Positions 52,564-63,452 are shown, counted from the first letter of the stretch. The stretch: 64,000 bases of DNA from Planctomycetaceae bacterium (GCA_021732975.1 JAKFWC010000023.1:62001-126000); one strand, 5' to 3'. The notes: a model not told the origin generated them from the letters alone. Numbers and translations: made by a program.

Positions 52564-53679
52564 ATGACGAGCGCAAAAGCACGGGTGGCGATGGTTGGGT
52601 TGGGCTTCGGGGCGGAGTTCATTCCCATCTACCAACGGCACCCGCTAGCCGAAGTTTACGCGATCTGTCAGCGCAACGAAGAGCATCTCAACACGATCGG
52701 CGACCGTTTCGGCATTGCCAAACGGTACACGAAGTACGATGACGTGCTTGCTGATCCGCAGGTCGATTTCGTCCACATCAACTCGCCGATTCCCGATCAT
52801 GCGTGGATGTCGCTGCGGGCGCTCGAAGCCGGCAAGCATGTGATGTGTACGGTGCCGATGGCGACCACCATCGAGGAGTGCGAACAGATCTGCAACGCCG
52901 TCGCCAAGACCGGCAAGAAATACATGATGGCGGAAACCGTCGTCTATTCCCGCGAGTTCCTGTTCATCAAGGATCTCTACCTGAAGGGCGAACTCGGCAC
53001 GATTCAGCACCTCGCGGCGTCGCACCCGCAGGACATGGACGGTTGGCCCAGCTACTGGGAAAAGATGATTCCCATGCACTACGCCACGCACGTCGTCAGC
53101 CCGTGCCTCGGGTTGATGAACAGCGTCGCGGAGTATGTGAGTTGCTTCGGCTCAGGCAAGGTGCGAGACGACATCGCCCAGAAATCGGGCAACAAGTACG
53201 CCGTGGAAAGCTGCCACATCAAGATCAAGGACAGCGATGTCACCGCACACATCTGGCGGTTCCTCTACGATGTCGCCCGGCAGTACCGCGAGAGCTTCGA
53301 TGTCTACGGCACCAAGAAAAGCTTCGAGTGGACGCTGGTCGAAAATGAACCGCACGTGATCCACACGGCAAAGAAGCCGGAGCACGAGATTCCGTCGAAG
53401 ATTGAAGTGCCGGACTTCGCGCATCTGCTGCCCGAGCCGATCCGCATGTTTACGAAGACGATTCAGGACGCCGACCACCTGTCGTTCATCCAGGGCGGCG
53501 GCCACGGCGGCTCGCACCCGCACCTCGTCAATGAGTTCATCACCGCCCTCACCCAGAGCCGCGACCCGTGGCCCAACGCCGTGCAATCCGCCAACTGGAC
53601 CTGCGTGGGCATCTGCGCCCATCAGTCGGCCGAAAAGGGCGGCGCGATTGTGAAATTGCCGGAGTTTACGTTGAAGTAG
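52564..53679 (+). CDS. Gfo/Idh/MocA family oxidoreductase
   Basis: The 371-residue cytosolic protein has the N-terminal NAD(P) fold (ARVAMVGLGFGAEFIPIYQ), then DFVHINSPIPDHAWMSLRALEAGKHVMCTVPMA. The usual catalytic EKP lysine motif reads TVPMA here, so Lys is missing from its normal place. The C-terminal domain contains HYATHVVSPCLGLMNSVAEYVSCFGSGKV. A family relative lacking the EKP motif may use a different base or be non-oxidoreductive. It is divergent from the XylR-like regulator, which is its likely controller. Confidence 0.9.
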   Translation: MTSAKARVAMVGLGFGAEFIPIYQRHPLAEVYAICQRNEEHLNTIGDRFGIAKRYTKYDDVLADPQVDFVHINSPIPDHAWMSLRALEAGKHVMCTVPMATTIEECEQICNAVAKTGKKYMMAETVVYSREFLFIKDLYLKGELGTIQHLAASHPQDMDGWPSYWEKMIPMHYATHVVSPCLGLMNSVAEYVSCFGSGKVRDDIAQKSGNKYAVESCHIKIKDSDVTAHIWRFLYDVARQYRESFDVYGTKKSFEWTLVENEPHVIHTAKKPEHEIPSKIEVPDFAHLLPEPIRMFTKTIQDADHLSFIQGGGHGGSHPHLVNEFITALTQSRDPWPNAVQSANWTCVGICAHQSAEKGGAIVKLPEFTLK

Positions 53680-53704
53680 AGCCTTCTGGCCTCGGAGTTT
53701 GTTC

Positions 53705-55005
<1,301 letters not shown>

Positions 55006-55047
55006 GACTGTATCCTGAAGTTGAGAAGCCGGAAGAACGAAGAATTT

Positions 55048-55132
55048 CGCCACAAAAAGGCACAAAGGACACAATAAGAAGACCCTGAGTTTTTGCATTT
55101 CCTTTTGTGCCATTTGTGCTTTTTCGTGGCTC
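55048..55132. repeat. Dispersed inverted repeat E, copy 3 (shorter)
   Basis: CGCCACAAAAAGGCACAAAG pairs with CCATTTGTGCTTTTTCGTGGC; a short variant of the family at 50759 and 52121. Confidence 0.65.
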
Positions 55133-55194
55133 AACTCCAGATCTGAATCGCCCATCATCGAACATCCCGCGTCATTCACCGACGAGATTCCACC

Positions 55195-58100
55195 ATGCGT
55201 TTCCTCACTTCATTAGTCCTGCTGTCGCTGCTGACTTCATGGTCCTTCGCCGCGGACGGCCCGCCGTTGAAGATTCTGTTCCTCGGCGACAACGGGCATC
55301 ACCGCCCGCAGGAACGGTTTGTGCAACTCGAAGCGGCGCTGCGGCCGCGTGGGGTGGCGCTGAAATACACCGATGACGTGAAGGTCGCACTGACGGCGGA
55401 GACGCTCAATCAGTTCGATGGGCTGATGCTCTTTGCGAACATCGACGTGTTGCGGCCGGAAGGCGAAACGGCGCTGCTCGATTATGTTGCCTCGGGGAAA
55501 GGGTTCATTCCGCTGCACTGTGCGTCGTACTGTTTCCGCAACTCGAAACCGTTTGTGGAGCTCGTCGGGGCACAGTTCAAAGCGCATGGCGGCGAGGTGT
55601 TCCGGGTCGAGAACGCCGCTCTGGATCATCCGATCATGAAGGGCTACGGCGGCTTCACGAGCTGGGATGAAACGTACATCCACACCATGCATAACGAGAA
55701 AGACCGCACCGTTCTCGAATACCGCGTGCAGGGCGGGCAGGAACGGGGCCGCGACAAGGAACCGTGGACGTGGGTCCGCACGCATGGCAAGGGCCGCGTG
55801 TTCTACACGGCGTGGGGACACGATCAGCGCACGTTCGGCAGCCCTGGCTTCCACAATCTGGTGGAACGTGGCACCCGCTGGGCGTGCGGAGAAGACCCAC
55901 AGGTGGTCCCGGCGTTCGTCGATGCGGAAGGCTTCACACCGCAGCCGATGACGGCAATTGCGAAGGATCTGAAGCCGTTCGAGTATGTCGATGTCGGTCC
56001 GAAGATCCCCAACTATCGTCCCGGCAACCAGTGGGGCGTGCAGGGGGCACCGCGGACGGAAATGCAGAAGCCGTTGCCGGCCGCGGAGTCGATGAAGCAC
56101 TACTCCGTGCCGCAGGGATTTCATCTCGAACTGTTCGCCGCAGAGCCCGATTTCGTCGGCAAGCCGATCGCGATGAACTGGGACGAACGCGGCCGGTTGT
56201 GGGTCTGCGAGACCACCGACTATCCGAACGAATTGCAACCGCGCGGACAAGGCCGCGACCGTATCCGCATCTGTGAAGACACCGACGGCGATGGCCGGGC
56301 CGACAAGTTTACCGTCTTCGCCGAAGAACTGAGCATCCCCACCGCAATCGTCTTCCATCGCGGCGGCATCATCGTTCAGGACGGCACCGAAACGCTGTAT
56401 CTGAAGGACACCAACGGCGACGACAAGGCCGATGTCCGCGAAGTCCTCATCAACGGCTGGGCGATGGGCGACACCCACGGCGGCGTCAGCAATTTTCAGT
56501 ACGGCCTCGACAATCACATCTGGGGTATGCAAGGGTACAACAACTCAACCCCGGCGTATGGCGAGGGGTTGCAGAAGAAGTCGGAATCGTTCCGGCAGGG
56601 GTTTTTCCGGTTCAATATGAAAAGAGACCCAGGGTTAAGAAACCCTGGGCTTCCGGTGGTCGAGAATGTGGAGTTCATCCGTTCGTCGAACAACAATACG
56701 TGGGGGTTCGGGATGAGCGAAGACGGGCTCATCTTTGGGTCGACTGCGAATCGCAATCCGAGCATGTTCATGCCGATTGCGAACCGCTACTACGAGCGCG
56801 TCCGTGGCTGGTCCGCCGAACAACTCGGGTCCATCGCCGATACCTATCTCTTCAAAGCGATCACCGACAAAGTCCGGCAGGTCGACCAGTTCGGCGGCTA
56901 CACGGCCGGCGCGGGGCATGCTCTCTACACCGCGCGGACCTATCCACCGCAGTTCTGGAACAAGACCGCGTTCGTTTGTGAGCCAACCGGCCATCTCGTC
57001 GGCACGTTCACTTTGACCCGCGACGGGGCCGGATATACCAGCACGAGCCCGATGAATCTCGTCGCCTCCGATGACGAATGGGCGTCGCCGATCATGGCCG
57101 AGGTTGGTCCCGACGGCAACGTGTGGGTGCTCGATTGGTACAACTATATCATTCAGCATAACCCCGTCCCCGCCGGCTTCAAAAACGGCAAGGGGAACGC
57201 GTACGAATCCGATCTGCGCGACAAAAAGCACGGCCGCATCTACCGGGTGGTGTATGGAGCTGAGAGTCAAGAGTCGAGAGACAGGAGCCAGAAAGAGGGG
57301 CAAGCGCCGCTGTCGATCGATCGTCCCGACGAACTCGTCGCCGCACTGAAACGCCCGAACCTGTTATGGCGGCGACATGCTCAACGTTTGCTCGTGGAAC
57401 GCGGCCAGACCGATGTCGTCCCCGCACTGTTGAAGCTGGTGTCCGATCAATCCGTCGATGCAATCGGCCTGAATGTCGGCGCGATTCACGCCTTGTGGAC
57501 TTTGCACGGCCTCGGGGTCATCGCCGACGAAAGAGTCGATACGATGTCGGCACTGTCGATGGCACTCGCGCATCCTTCCGCGGCCGTCCGTCGCAACGCG
57601 CTGCAGGTATTGCCATCGTCGCCTTGGTCCATGCAGGAAATTGAACGGCTCAGCATGGTGAATGATGGCGATGTCCAGGTTCGCTTGGCTGCCCTGTTAG
57701 TGCTGGCCGACCAGCCATCATCGCCGGTCGCCGGTAAACTTGTCGCCGGGCGTGCGCTGGACATGGCCAACACGATGAATGATCGCTGGTTGCGGGATGC
57801 GGTCACCAGCGCCGCGTCAGTCCATGCGTTGCCGTTTTTGGAATCGCTGACCAAGACTGATCTGACGCCGCAGAAAGGCCCCTACATTCCATGGGAGACC
57901 ATCGCGCCGGTTGTGGAACGCGTGACCGAACACCTCGCCCGCGGACGGATGACATCCGCGGAGATCGAACAGTTCCTCGCTCTGCTCCAGCGCAGCCGGG
58001 ACATGCAGGCCGATGCCATGCTCGCCGGGATTGGACGCGGATGGCCGAAGGATCATGCGATTGAACTGACCCCTGCTGCGGAAGAACTGCTCGTGAAGCA

Positions 58101-59658
58101 ATTCCAGGTATCGTCCACCGGCGGGAAAGGCCAGCTTGCGCGGCTCGCTAATCAGTGGGGGAGCAAAGCCCTCGACCAGTACGCCGGGGAAATCGCCGCG
58201 GCCCTCGTCAAATCGGCGGAAGACAAATCGTTGTCGGACAGCGAACGGGCGAATGCCGTAAAGCAACTCGTCAGTTTCCAGCCGACATCCGATGACGCCG
58301 TATCAGGCGTACTTGCTCTCATCACACCGAAAACGTCATCCGAATTGGCGGCGCAGTTCATAGCGGCGTTGTCGGGGAGCCAGGCCGCGGCGCTGGGACC
58401 GCAACTCGTCGAACAAGCTCCGGCGTTCAGTCCCACGGTCCGATCGGCGGCGATGCGATTGCTCGTCACCCGCCCGGCGACCACCACGGTGTTCCTCAAA
58501 GCCGTGGAAGACGGCAAGCTGCAACTCAGCGAATTGTCGCTCGATCAGAAGCAAGCGTTGTCGAATCATCCCGACCGTGCCATCCGTGAACGGGCGAGAA
58601 AGCTGCTCAGTCAAACCGGCGGGCTGCCGAACGCCGACCGTGAGAAGGTCGTGAAGGAACTCCATCATCTCACGGAAGTGAAGGGCGATGTCGCGCTCGG
58701 GAAAGAAGTCTTCAAGAAGCAATGTGCCAAATGCCACATGCACACGGGTGAAGGGACGCGCATCGGCCCGGACCTCACCGGCATGGCAGTCCATCCCAAG
58801 CACGAACTCCTGACGCACATTCTCGACCCCAGCCGCAGTGTCGAAGGCAACTTCCGGATCTACACCGTCGCACTGGAAGACGGTCGCGTGATGTCCGGGA
58901 TGCTCGCCGGGGAAAGCAAGACGGCGATCGAAATCATCGACACCGAAGCCAAACGGCACGCCATCCCGCGAGAAGACATCGAGCAACTCGTCGGTTCCAC
59001 CAAGTCACTGATGCCGGAAGGCTTCGAGAAACAGGTGAAGCCGGAAGAGATTGTGAACCTGCTGGAATTCCTCACCGCGCGCGGCCAATTCATGCCGCTG
59101 GACATCGCCAAGGTCGCGACCATTGTCACCACGAAAGGAATGTTCAATTCCACCGACGCCGATGTCGAACGGTTGATCTTCACCGACTGGTCGCAGAAGA
59201 CGTTCAACGGCGTGCCGTTCTACCTGGTCGATCCGCAAGGCGACCGCACTCGCAATGCGGTGATGTTACACGGGGCGAATGGGTCGATCCCGCCGACAAT
59301 GCCGCGGTCGGTCAGTTTGCCGGTCCGCATGCCCGCGAAGGCACTGCACTTCCTCGGCGGAATCAGCGGTTGGGGTTTCCCTGCGAGTGAAAAGGGAACG
59401 CCAAGCATGACCGTGAGGCTGAAGTACGCCGATGGTCAGACGGAAGACCATGTGCTCCGTAACGGTGTCGTCTTCGCAGATTACATTCGCGCGGTCGACG
59501 TGCCAGAATCGAAGCTGGCGTTCCGCGTGCGGGGACAACAGGTCCGTTACTTCGCGGTCATTCCCGATCGAGCCGACAGCATCGATTCGGTCGAATTGAT
59601 CAAGGGGAACGATGTCACCTCACCGGTAACGATGGCGATTACGGTGGAATCGCGCTGA
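55195..59658 (+). CDS. ThuA + propeller + HEAT + heme-c fusion protein with in-frame repeats
   Basis: The 1487-residue protein has a signal peptide (MRFLTSLVLLSLLTSWSFA), a ThuA domain (24-240: KILFLGDNGHHRPQERF, KGFIPLHCASYCF, GRVFYTAWGHDQRTF), a sorbosone-dehydrogenase-like propeller (about 295-690: KPIAMNWDERGRLWVCE, EDTDGDGRADKFTVF, STANRNPSMFMPIANRYYE), HEAT repeats, a c-type heme site CAKCH at residue 1177 and a C-terminal beta-sandwich (SVSLPVRMPAKALHFLGGI). It is a large periplasmic redox or sugar-binding protein of the PVC type. Residues about 475-489 (KRDPGLRNPGLPV) are encoded by repeat H, and the ESQESRDRSQ stretch by repeat-J-like sequence. Confidence 0.92.
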   Translation: MRFLTSLVLLSLLTSWSFAADGPPLKILFLGDNGHHRPQERFVQLEAALRPRGVALKYTDDVKVALTAETLNQFDGLMLFANIDVLRPEGETALLDYVASGKGFIPLHCASYCFRNSKPFVELVGAQFKAHGGEVFRVENAALDHPIMKGYGGFTSWDETYIHTMHNEKDRTVLEYRVQGGQERGRDKEPWTWVRTHGKGRVFYTAWGHDQRTFGSPGFHNLVERGTRWACGEDPQVVPAFVDAEGFTPQPMTAIAKDLKPFEYVDVGPKIPNYRPGNQWGVQGAPRTEMQKPLPAAESMKHYSVPQGFHLELFAAEPDFVGKPIAMNWDERGRLWVCETTDYPNELQPRGQGRDRIRICEDTDGDGRADKFTVFAEELSIPTAIVFHRGGIIVQDGTETLYLKDTNGDDKADVREVLINGWAMGDTHGGVSNFQYGLDNHIWGMQGYNNSTPAYGEGLQKKSESFRQGFFRFNMKRDPGLRNPGLPVVENVEFIRSSNNNTWGFGMSEDGLIFGSTANRNPSMFMPIANRYYERVRGWSAEQLGSIADTYLFKAITDKVRQVDQFGGYTAGAGHALYTARTYPPQFWNKTAFVCEPTGHLVGTFTLTRDGAGYTSTSPMNLVASDDEWASPIMAEVGPDGNVWVLDWYNYIIQHNPVPAGFKNGKGNAYESDLRDKKHGRIYRVVYGAESQESRDRSQKEGQAPLSIDRPDELVAALKRPNLLWRRHAQRLLVERGQTDVVPALLKLVSDQSVDAIGLNVGAIHALWTLHGLGVIADERVDTMSALSMALAHPSAAVRRNALQVLPSSPWSMQEIERLSMVNDGDVQVRLAALLVLADQPSSPVAGKLVAGRALDMANTMNDRWLRDAVTSAASVHALPFLESLTKTDLTPQKGPYIPWETIAPVVERVTEHLARGRMTSAEIEQFLALLQRSRDMQADAMLAGIGRGWPKDHAIELTPAAEELLVKQFQVSSTGGKGQLARLANQWGSKALDQYAGEIAAALVKSAEDKSLSDSERANAVKQLVSFQPTSDDAVSGVLALITPKTSSELAAQFIAALSGSQAAALGPQLVEQAPAFSPTVRSAAMRLLVTRPATTTVFLKAVEDGKLQLSELSLDQKQALSNHPDRAIRERARKLLSQTGGLPNADREKVVKELHHLTEVKGDVALGKEVFKKQCAKCHMHTGEGTRIGPDLTGMAVHPKHELLTHILDPSRSVEGNFRIYTVALEDGRVMSGMLAGESKTAIEIIDTEAKRHAIPREDIEQLVGSTKSLMPEGFEKQVKPEEIVNLLEFLTARGQFMPLDIAKVATIVTTKGMFNSTDADVERLIFTDWSQKTFNGVPFYLVDPQGDRTRNAVMLHGANGSIPPTMPRSVSLPVRMPAKALHFLGGISGWGFPASEKGTPSMTVRLKYADGQTEDHVLRNGVVFADYIRAVDVPESKLAFRVRGQQVRYFAVIPDRADSIDSVELIKGNDVTSPVTMAITVESR
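56622..56653. repeat. Dispersed palindrome H, copy 3, inside the ThuA-propeller gene
   Basis: AAGAGACCCAGGGTTAAGAA with ACCCTGGGCTTC, a perfect CCCAGGGTT/AACCCTGGG stem, in frame. The first 20 bases are identical to those at 63981-64000. Confidence 0.9.
57256..57290. repeat. Repeat-J-like sequence inside the ThuA-propeller gene
   Basis: AGCTGAGAGTCAAGAGTCGA GAGACAGGAGCC, related in composition and position type to J at 48140, encoding AESQESRDRSQ in a loop after the propeller. Confidence 0.45.
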
Positions 59659-59671
59659 CCAGCTTCTCTTT

Positions 59672-59804
59672 GTTGTGCGCGGGTCTCCCGACCCCGCACT
59701 CTTTGTGACCGAAGGTCTCCTCTTCTTCCGGAAACAGAAGGGGTTGCCAAATCGGGGAGACCTGCGGTCAGCGGAGGTGCGGGGTCGGGAGACCCGCGCA
59801 CAAC
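59672..59804. repeat. Nested inverted repeat F (28-bp perfect outer arms)
   Basis: GTTGTGCGCGGGTCTCCCGA with CCCCGCAC pairs perfectly with the arm at 59777-59804; inner TGACCGAAGGTCTCC pairs with GGAGACCTGCGGTCA. It lies just after the stop of the fusion gene. Confidence 0.85.
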
Positions 59805-59901
59805 GTATCGACCTGTGCAGGACGAACACTAGGCGTTCGCATCAGTGGTTGGTTATGCTAGTGTGATGGGCTGGTGACGAACCGGATCGAGGCCATCGCA
59901 C

Positions 59902-61347
59902 ATGAATCACTTTTCCCGTCGGCATTTTCTCGAGCAGCAGGCCTTTGGCATTGGTGGGCTGGCGCTGGCCTGGCTGATGCAGCAGGACGGCGTCGATGCG
60001 GCACCGGCCAAGCCGTTGCTGGAACGGCCGACGTTCGATTTGCAGCCAAAGAAACCTCCGAAGCCCCCGCAGACGCGGGCGATGATCTCGCTCTTCATGC
60101 AGGGCGGGCCGAGTCACATCGACCTGTGTGACCCCAAGCCCGAGCTCAACAAACGACACCTGCAAACCTACACGGGCGACATTAAATACGACAACGCCGC
60201 CGAGGCCAGCGCAAAGCTCTTCGGCAGCCCATGGAAGTTCACCAAGTACGGCCAGTGCGGCATGGACTTGAGCGAACTGTTGCCGCATTTGGGCAGCGTC
60301 GCGGATGACATCTGCCTCATCCGGTCGATGCACACCGGCGTGAACAATCACGGCCAGTCGATCAACGCCCTCAACACCGGCCGCATCACCGGCGGGCGAC
60401 CGGCGCTCGGGTCGTGGGTGACGTATGCCCTCGGCAGCGAGAACCAGAATCTCCCGGCGTTCGTGGTTCTCACCGATCCGGGCGGACTGCCGGTCCTCGG
60501 TGTCGAAAACTGGCAGAACGGCTGGCTGCCATCGCTGTATCAGGGCACGGTCATCCGCCCCGTGGAACCGCGGATTTTGAATCTCGATCCGCCACCGCAT
60601 CTCCGCGGGGCGGCTCAGGAACGGTACTTGTCGTATCTGCAACAGATCAATCGCGATCATCTCGAACAGCACCCGCGCGAGAACGATCTTTCGGCCCGTA
60701 TTCAAAGTTATGAACTTGCCGCGCGGATGCAGCTTTCGGCGAAAGAGGCGCTCGATCTCTCCCAGGAAAGCGAAGCGGTCCACAAGCTCTACGGGCTGGA
60801 TGATCCGGTCACGAAGGATTACGGTTCACGTTGTCTTATCGCCCGGCGGTTGGTCGAGCGCGGCGTCCGGTTCGTGCAACTGCATACTGGCAATCAAACG
60901 TGGGATCACCACGGTAACATCGAAAAGGCTTTACCCGCCGTCTGCAAGCGGACCGACAAACCCGCGGCGGCACTCATCGCCGATTTGAAGCAACTCGGCC
61001 TGCTCGACACCACGCTGGTCCACTGGGGCGGCGAAATGGGCCGGCTGCCGGTGATTCAGAACGAGAAGAACATCGGCCGCGATCACAACACCTATGGCTT
61101 CAGTAGTTGGCTCGCCGGTGGCGGCGTGAAGTGCGGCCTCATCTACGGCGAGACGGACGAACTCGGCCACAAAGCGGTGAGTAATGTGGTCAATCACTAC
61201 GATTACCATGCCACGCTGCTGCATCTGCTCGGCCTCACGCCGACGCAAACCAGTTTCACTCGCCCCACCGGCGTCGGCAGTCTCATCGACGGCCAGGATG
61301 CCCGCGTGGTGTGGGATCTTCTCGAACAGCCCGCGCCGAAGGCGTGA
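59902..61347 (+). CDS. DUF1501 protein
   Basis: The 481-residue protein starts with a Tat-type leader (SRRHFLEQQAFGIGGLALAW). Typical DUF1501 segments follow: KPPQTRAMISLFMQGGPSHIDL, DPKPELNKRHLQTYTGDI, LGSWVTYALGSENQNLPAFVVL and DHNTYGFSSWLAGGGVKCGLIYGETDELG, then VVNHYDYHATLLHLLGL. The family is sulfatase-like in fold, exported, and normally encoded next to cytochrome-containing PVC proteins, exactly as here (243 bases after the fusion gene). The biochemical role is not established. Confidence 0.93.
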   Translation: MNHFSRRHFLEQQAFGIGGLALAWLMQQDGVDAAPAKPLLERPTFDLQPKKPPKPPQTRAMISLFMQGGPSHIDLCDPKPELNKRHLQTYTGDIKYDNAAEASAKLFGSPWKFTKYGQCGMDLSELLPHLGSVADDICLIRSMHTGVNNHGQSINALNTGRITGGRPALGSWVTYALGSENQNLPAFVVLTDPGGLPVLGVENWQNGWLPSLYQGTVIRPVEPRILNLDPPPHLRGAAQERYLSYLQQINRDHLEQHPRENDLSARIQSYELAARMQLSAKEALDLSQESEAVHKLYGLDDPVTKDYGSRCLIARRLVERGVRFVQLHTGNQTWDHHGNIEKALPAVCKRTDKPAAALIADLKQLGLLDTTLVHWGGEMGRLPVIQNEKNIGRDHNTYGFSSWLAGGGVKCGLIYGETDELGHKAVSNVVNHYDYHATLLHLLGLTPTQTSFTRPTGVGSLIDGQDARVVWDLLEQPAPKA

Positions 61348-61358
61348 TTCAGTCCATA

Positions 61359-61424
61359 CGAGCCCGAAGTGCCAGCGCCGGGTGCATTGGAATTGAAGAA
61401 CCCGGCGCTGGCGCTTCGGGCTCG
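61359..61424. repeat. Dispersed inverted repeat A, copy 7
   Basis: CGAGCCCGAAGTGCCAGCGC with CGGG pairs, with one G-T wobble, to the arm at 61401-61424, 11 bases after the DUF1501 stop. Confidence 0.8.
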
Positions 61425-61498
61425 TTGCGGGCTTTGATCTTGCTGCGCCGCATCGATATCCTCTTCACGGTGATCATCCATCCGTGAAAGAACCCTCC

Positions 61499-62524
61499 AT
61501 GCGTGCCATCCAGCTCGAACATCCCAAGAGTTTCCGCCTCATCGATATCCCTGAACCGACGGACCCCGGCCCCGGTGAGGCGATTGTCCGCGTGCACCGC
61601 ATCGGCATCTGCGGGACCGACATCAGCGGTTATCTCGGCAAGATGCCGTTTTACAGTTACCCGAGGATTCCCGGCCACGAGCTCGGCGTGGAAGTCATGG
61701 CCGTCGGAGCCGGTGTGACGAACGTCACGGTGGGTGACACGTGCTCGGTCGAGCCGTACATCAACAATCCGAACAGTTTCGCCAGCCAGCGCGGCCGCCC
61801 CAACTGCTGTGAAGACCTGCAAGTCCTCGGCGTTCACACCGACGGCGGCATGCGGAAACTGTTCACGCTTCCCGCGCGGAAACTGCACAAAGCGGCGTCA
61901 CTCTCGATGGAACAACTCGCGTTGGTCGAGACGCTCGCGATTGGTTGCCACGCCGTGTTTCGCAGTGCGCCGCAACCTAGAGAAAACGTGCTCGTCATCG
62001 GAGCCGGGCCGATTGGTCTGTCGGTGATCGAATTCGTCCGGTTGAGTGGTGCGAATCTCATCGTCATGGATATGGTCGAATCGCGTTTGCAGTTCTGCCG
62101 CGAAAAGATGGGAGTGATGCACACGGTCATGTTTGCTGGTGACGGCAGTGAAGAGAAGACGCTGCGCGAACTGACCGGCGGGAATCTGCCGACGATCGTG
62201 ATCGATGCCACCGGTAACGCGAAGTCGATGTCGAACGCGCTCAACTACGTCGGTCACACGGGGAAACTCGTGTTCGTGGGGATCACCACCGATAATGTGA
62301 CGTTCCCGCACCCGTTGATGCACCGTCGCGAGATGACGCTGCTCGCCTCCCGCAATGCGATGCCGGAAGATTTCGATCGGATCATCGATCTGATCCAGAC
62401 CGGCAAGATTGATACCCGTCCGTGGATTACCCACCGTGTCGGCTTCGATGATCTCCCCGGTCAGTTTCCGTCGTATATCAAACCTGAGACGGGGGTCATC
62501 AAAGCCATCGTTGCCATCGAGTAA
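61499..62524 (+). CDS. Zinc-dependent alcohol dehydrogenase family protein
   Basis: The ATG at 61499 (MRAIQLEHPKSFRLIDI) gives 341 residues; the track start is a GTG five codons earlier. The MDR fold is clear: catalytic Zn site in HRIGICGTDISGYLG and GHELGVEV, and the NAD-binding NVLVIGAGPIGLSVIEF. The structural-zinc lobe, normally four Cys, reads PYINNPNSFASQRGRPNCCED with only two cysteines, so that site is probably lost. It likely oxidises a sugar or sugar alcohol. It heads a plus-strand group with the TIM-barrel isomerase and RbsD/FucU mutarotase. Confidence 0.9.
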   Translation: MRAIQLEHPKSFRLIDIPEPTDPGPGEAIVRVHRIGICGTDISGYLGKMPFYSYPRIPGHELGVEVMAVGAGVTNVTVGDTCSVEPYINNPNSFASQRGRPNCCEDLQVLGVHTDGGMRKLFTLPARKLHKAASLSMEQLALVETLAIGCHAVFRSAPQPRENVLVIGAGPIGLSVIEFVRLSGANLIVMDMVESRLQFCREKMGVMHTVMFAGDGSEEKTLRELTGGNLPTIVIDATGNAKSMSNALNYVGHTGKLVFVGITTDNVTFPHPLMHRREMTLLASRNAMPEDFDRIIDLIQTGKIDTRPWITHRVGFDDLPGQFPSYIKPETGVIKAIVAIE

Positions 62525-62545
62525 GTTGTCAGTGGGTTCACAAGC

Positions 62546-62571
62546 ACCGCTTGCGGTTTCGCGTCCCGCCC
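62546..62571. repeat. Dispersed repeat K, copy 3
   Basis: ACCGCTTGCGGTTTCGCG followed by TCCCGCC, in the gap between the dehydrogenase and isomerase genes. Confidence 0.6.
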
Positions 62572-62617
62572 CGTGCCGCTCGCTTCCCCGTGCTCACCGA
62601 CTTCCTGAGATTTCACT

Positions 62618-63442
62618 ATGATCCGTAGCGCCGTTACCATCAGTCTCGTCAACGAAGCCCGCGGCGGCCCGTTCGTCTATTGGGACGATCTCGCCGGTTC
62701 GATGCGGAAGGCCGCTGCGCTCGGATACCACGCCGTCGAAATCTTCGCCCCGGCCCCGGATGCCGTATCGCCAGCGTTGCTGAAGCCACTGCTCGAAGAA
62801 ACGAAGCTCAGCGTCGCCGCGGTGGGCACGGGGGCGGGATGGGTGAAGCACAAGTTGTCGCTCACCAGTCCGGATGAGTCGATTCGTCGCCGCGCGATCG
62901 AGTTCATTCAAAGCATGATCGATTTCGGCGGCCCGTACGGCGCTCCGGCGATCATCGGTTCCATGCAGGGCCGCCACGGCGACGGCGTTACTCCGGAGCA
63001 AACACGGGACTGGCTGCGGGCGGCGCTCGACCAACTCGGCGAAGATGCCAGACGGTATAACATCCCGCTGATTTATGAACCGCTCAATCGGTATGAAACG
63101 AATCTGACCAACACGATGGCTGCGGGTGTGGACCTGCTGCAATCGCTGCAAACCGACAACGTGCGGTTGCTCGCCGATCTGTTCCACATGAACATCGAAG
63201 AAAGCGACATCGCCGCGGGGATCCTCGCTGGAGGACGGTTCATCGGCCATGTCCATTTTGTCGACTCGAATCGCCGTCCTGTCGGCAACGGCCACATGCA
63301 ATACGGTCCGATTATCTCCGCGTTGCACGACATCGGCTACACCGGCTATGTTTCCGCGGAAGCGTTCCCGTGGCCGAACAGCGACGCCGCCGCGGAACAA
63401 ACAATGCGCGCGTACCAATACTGGCTCAGGGCTGATGGCTAA
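62618..63442 (+). CDS. Hydroxypyruvate-isomerase-like TIM-barrel sugar isomerase
   Basis: The 274-residue cytosolic protein has the PF01261 pattern: MRKAAALGYHAVEIFAPAP, AVGTGAGWVKHKLSLTSP, IPLIYEPLNRYETNLTNT (Glu metal ligand), VRLLADLFHMNIEESD (Asp, His) and IGHVHFVDSNRRPVG. It resembles the hydroxypyruvate isomerase/epimerase group, so interconversion of ketoses or keto acids is likely. It lies between the zinc dehydrogenase and RbsD/FucU, consistent with one sugar pathway. Its last codons and TAA fall within repeat J sequence. Confidence 0.88.
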   Translation: MIRSAVTISLVNEARGGPFVYWDDLAGSMRKAAALGYHAVEIFAPAPDAVSPALLKPLLEETKLSVAAVGTGAGWVKHKLSLTSPDESIRRRAIEFIQSMIDFGGPYGAPAIIGSMQGRHGDGVTPEQTRDWLRAALDQLGEDARRYNIPLIYEPLNRYETNLTNTMAAGVDLLQSLQTDNVRLLADLFHMNIEESDIAAGILAGGRFIGHVHFVDSNRRPVGNGHMQYGPIISALHDIGYTGYVSAEAFPWPNSDAAAEQTMRAYQYWLRADG

Positions 63443-63452
63443 GAGCTAAGGG
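63430..63452. repeat. Dispersed repeat J, copy 3, at the isomerase stop
   Basis: GGGCTGATGGCTAAGAGCTA AGG, related to J at 48140; it supplies the end of the isomerase (LRADG, then TAA). Confidence 0.5.
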
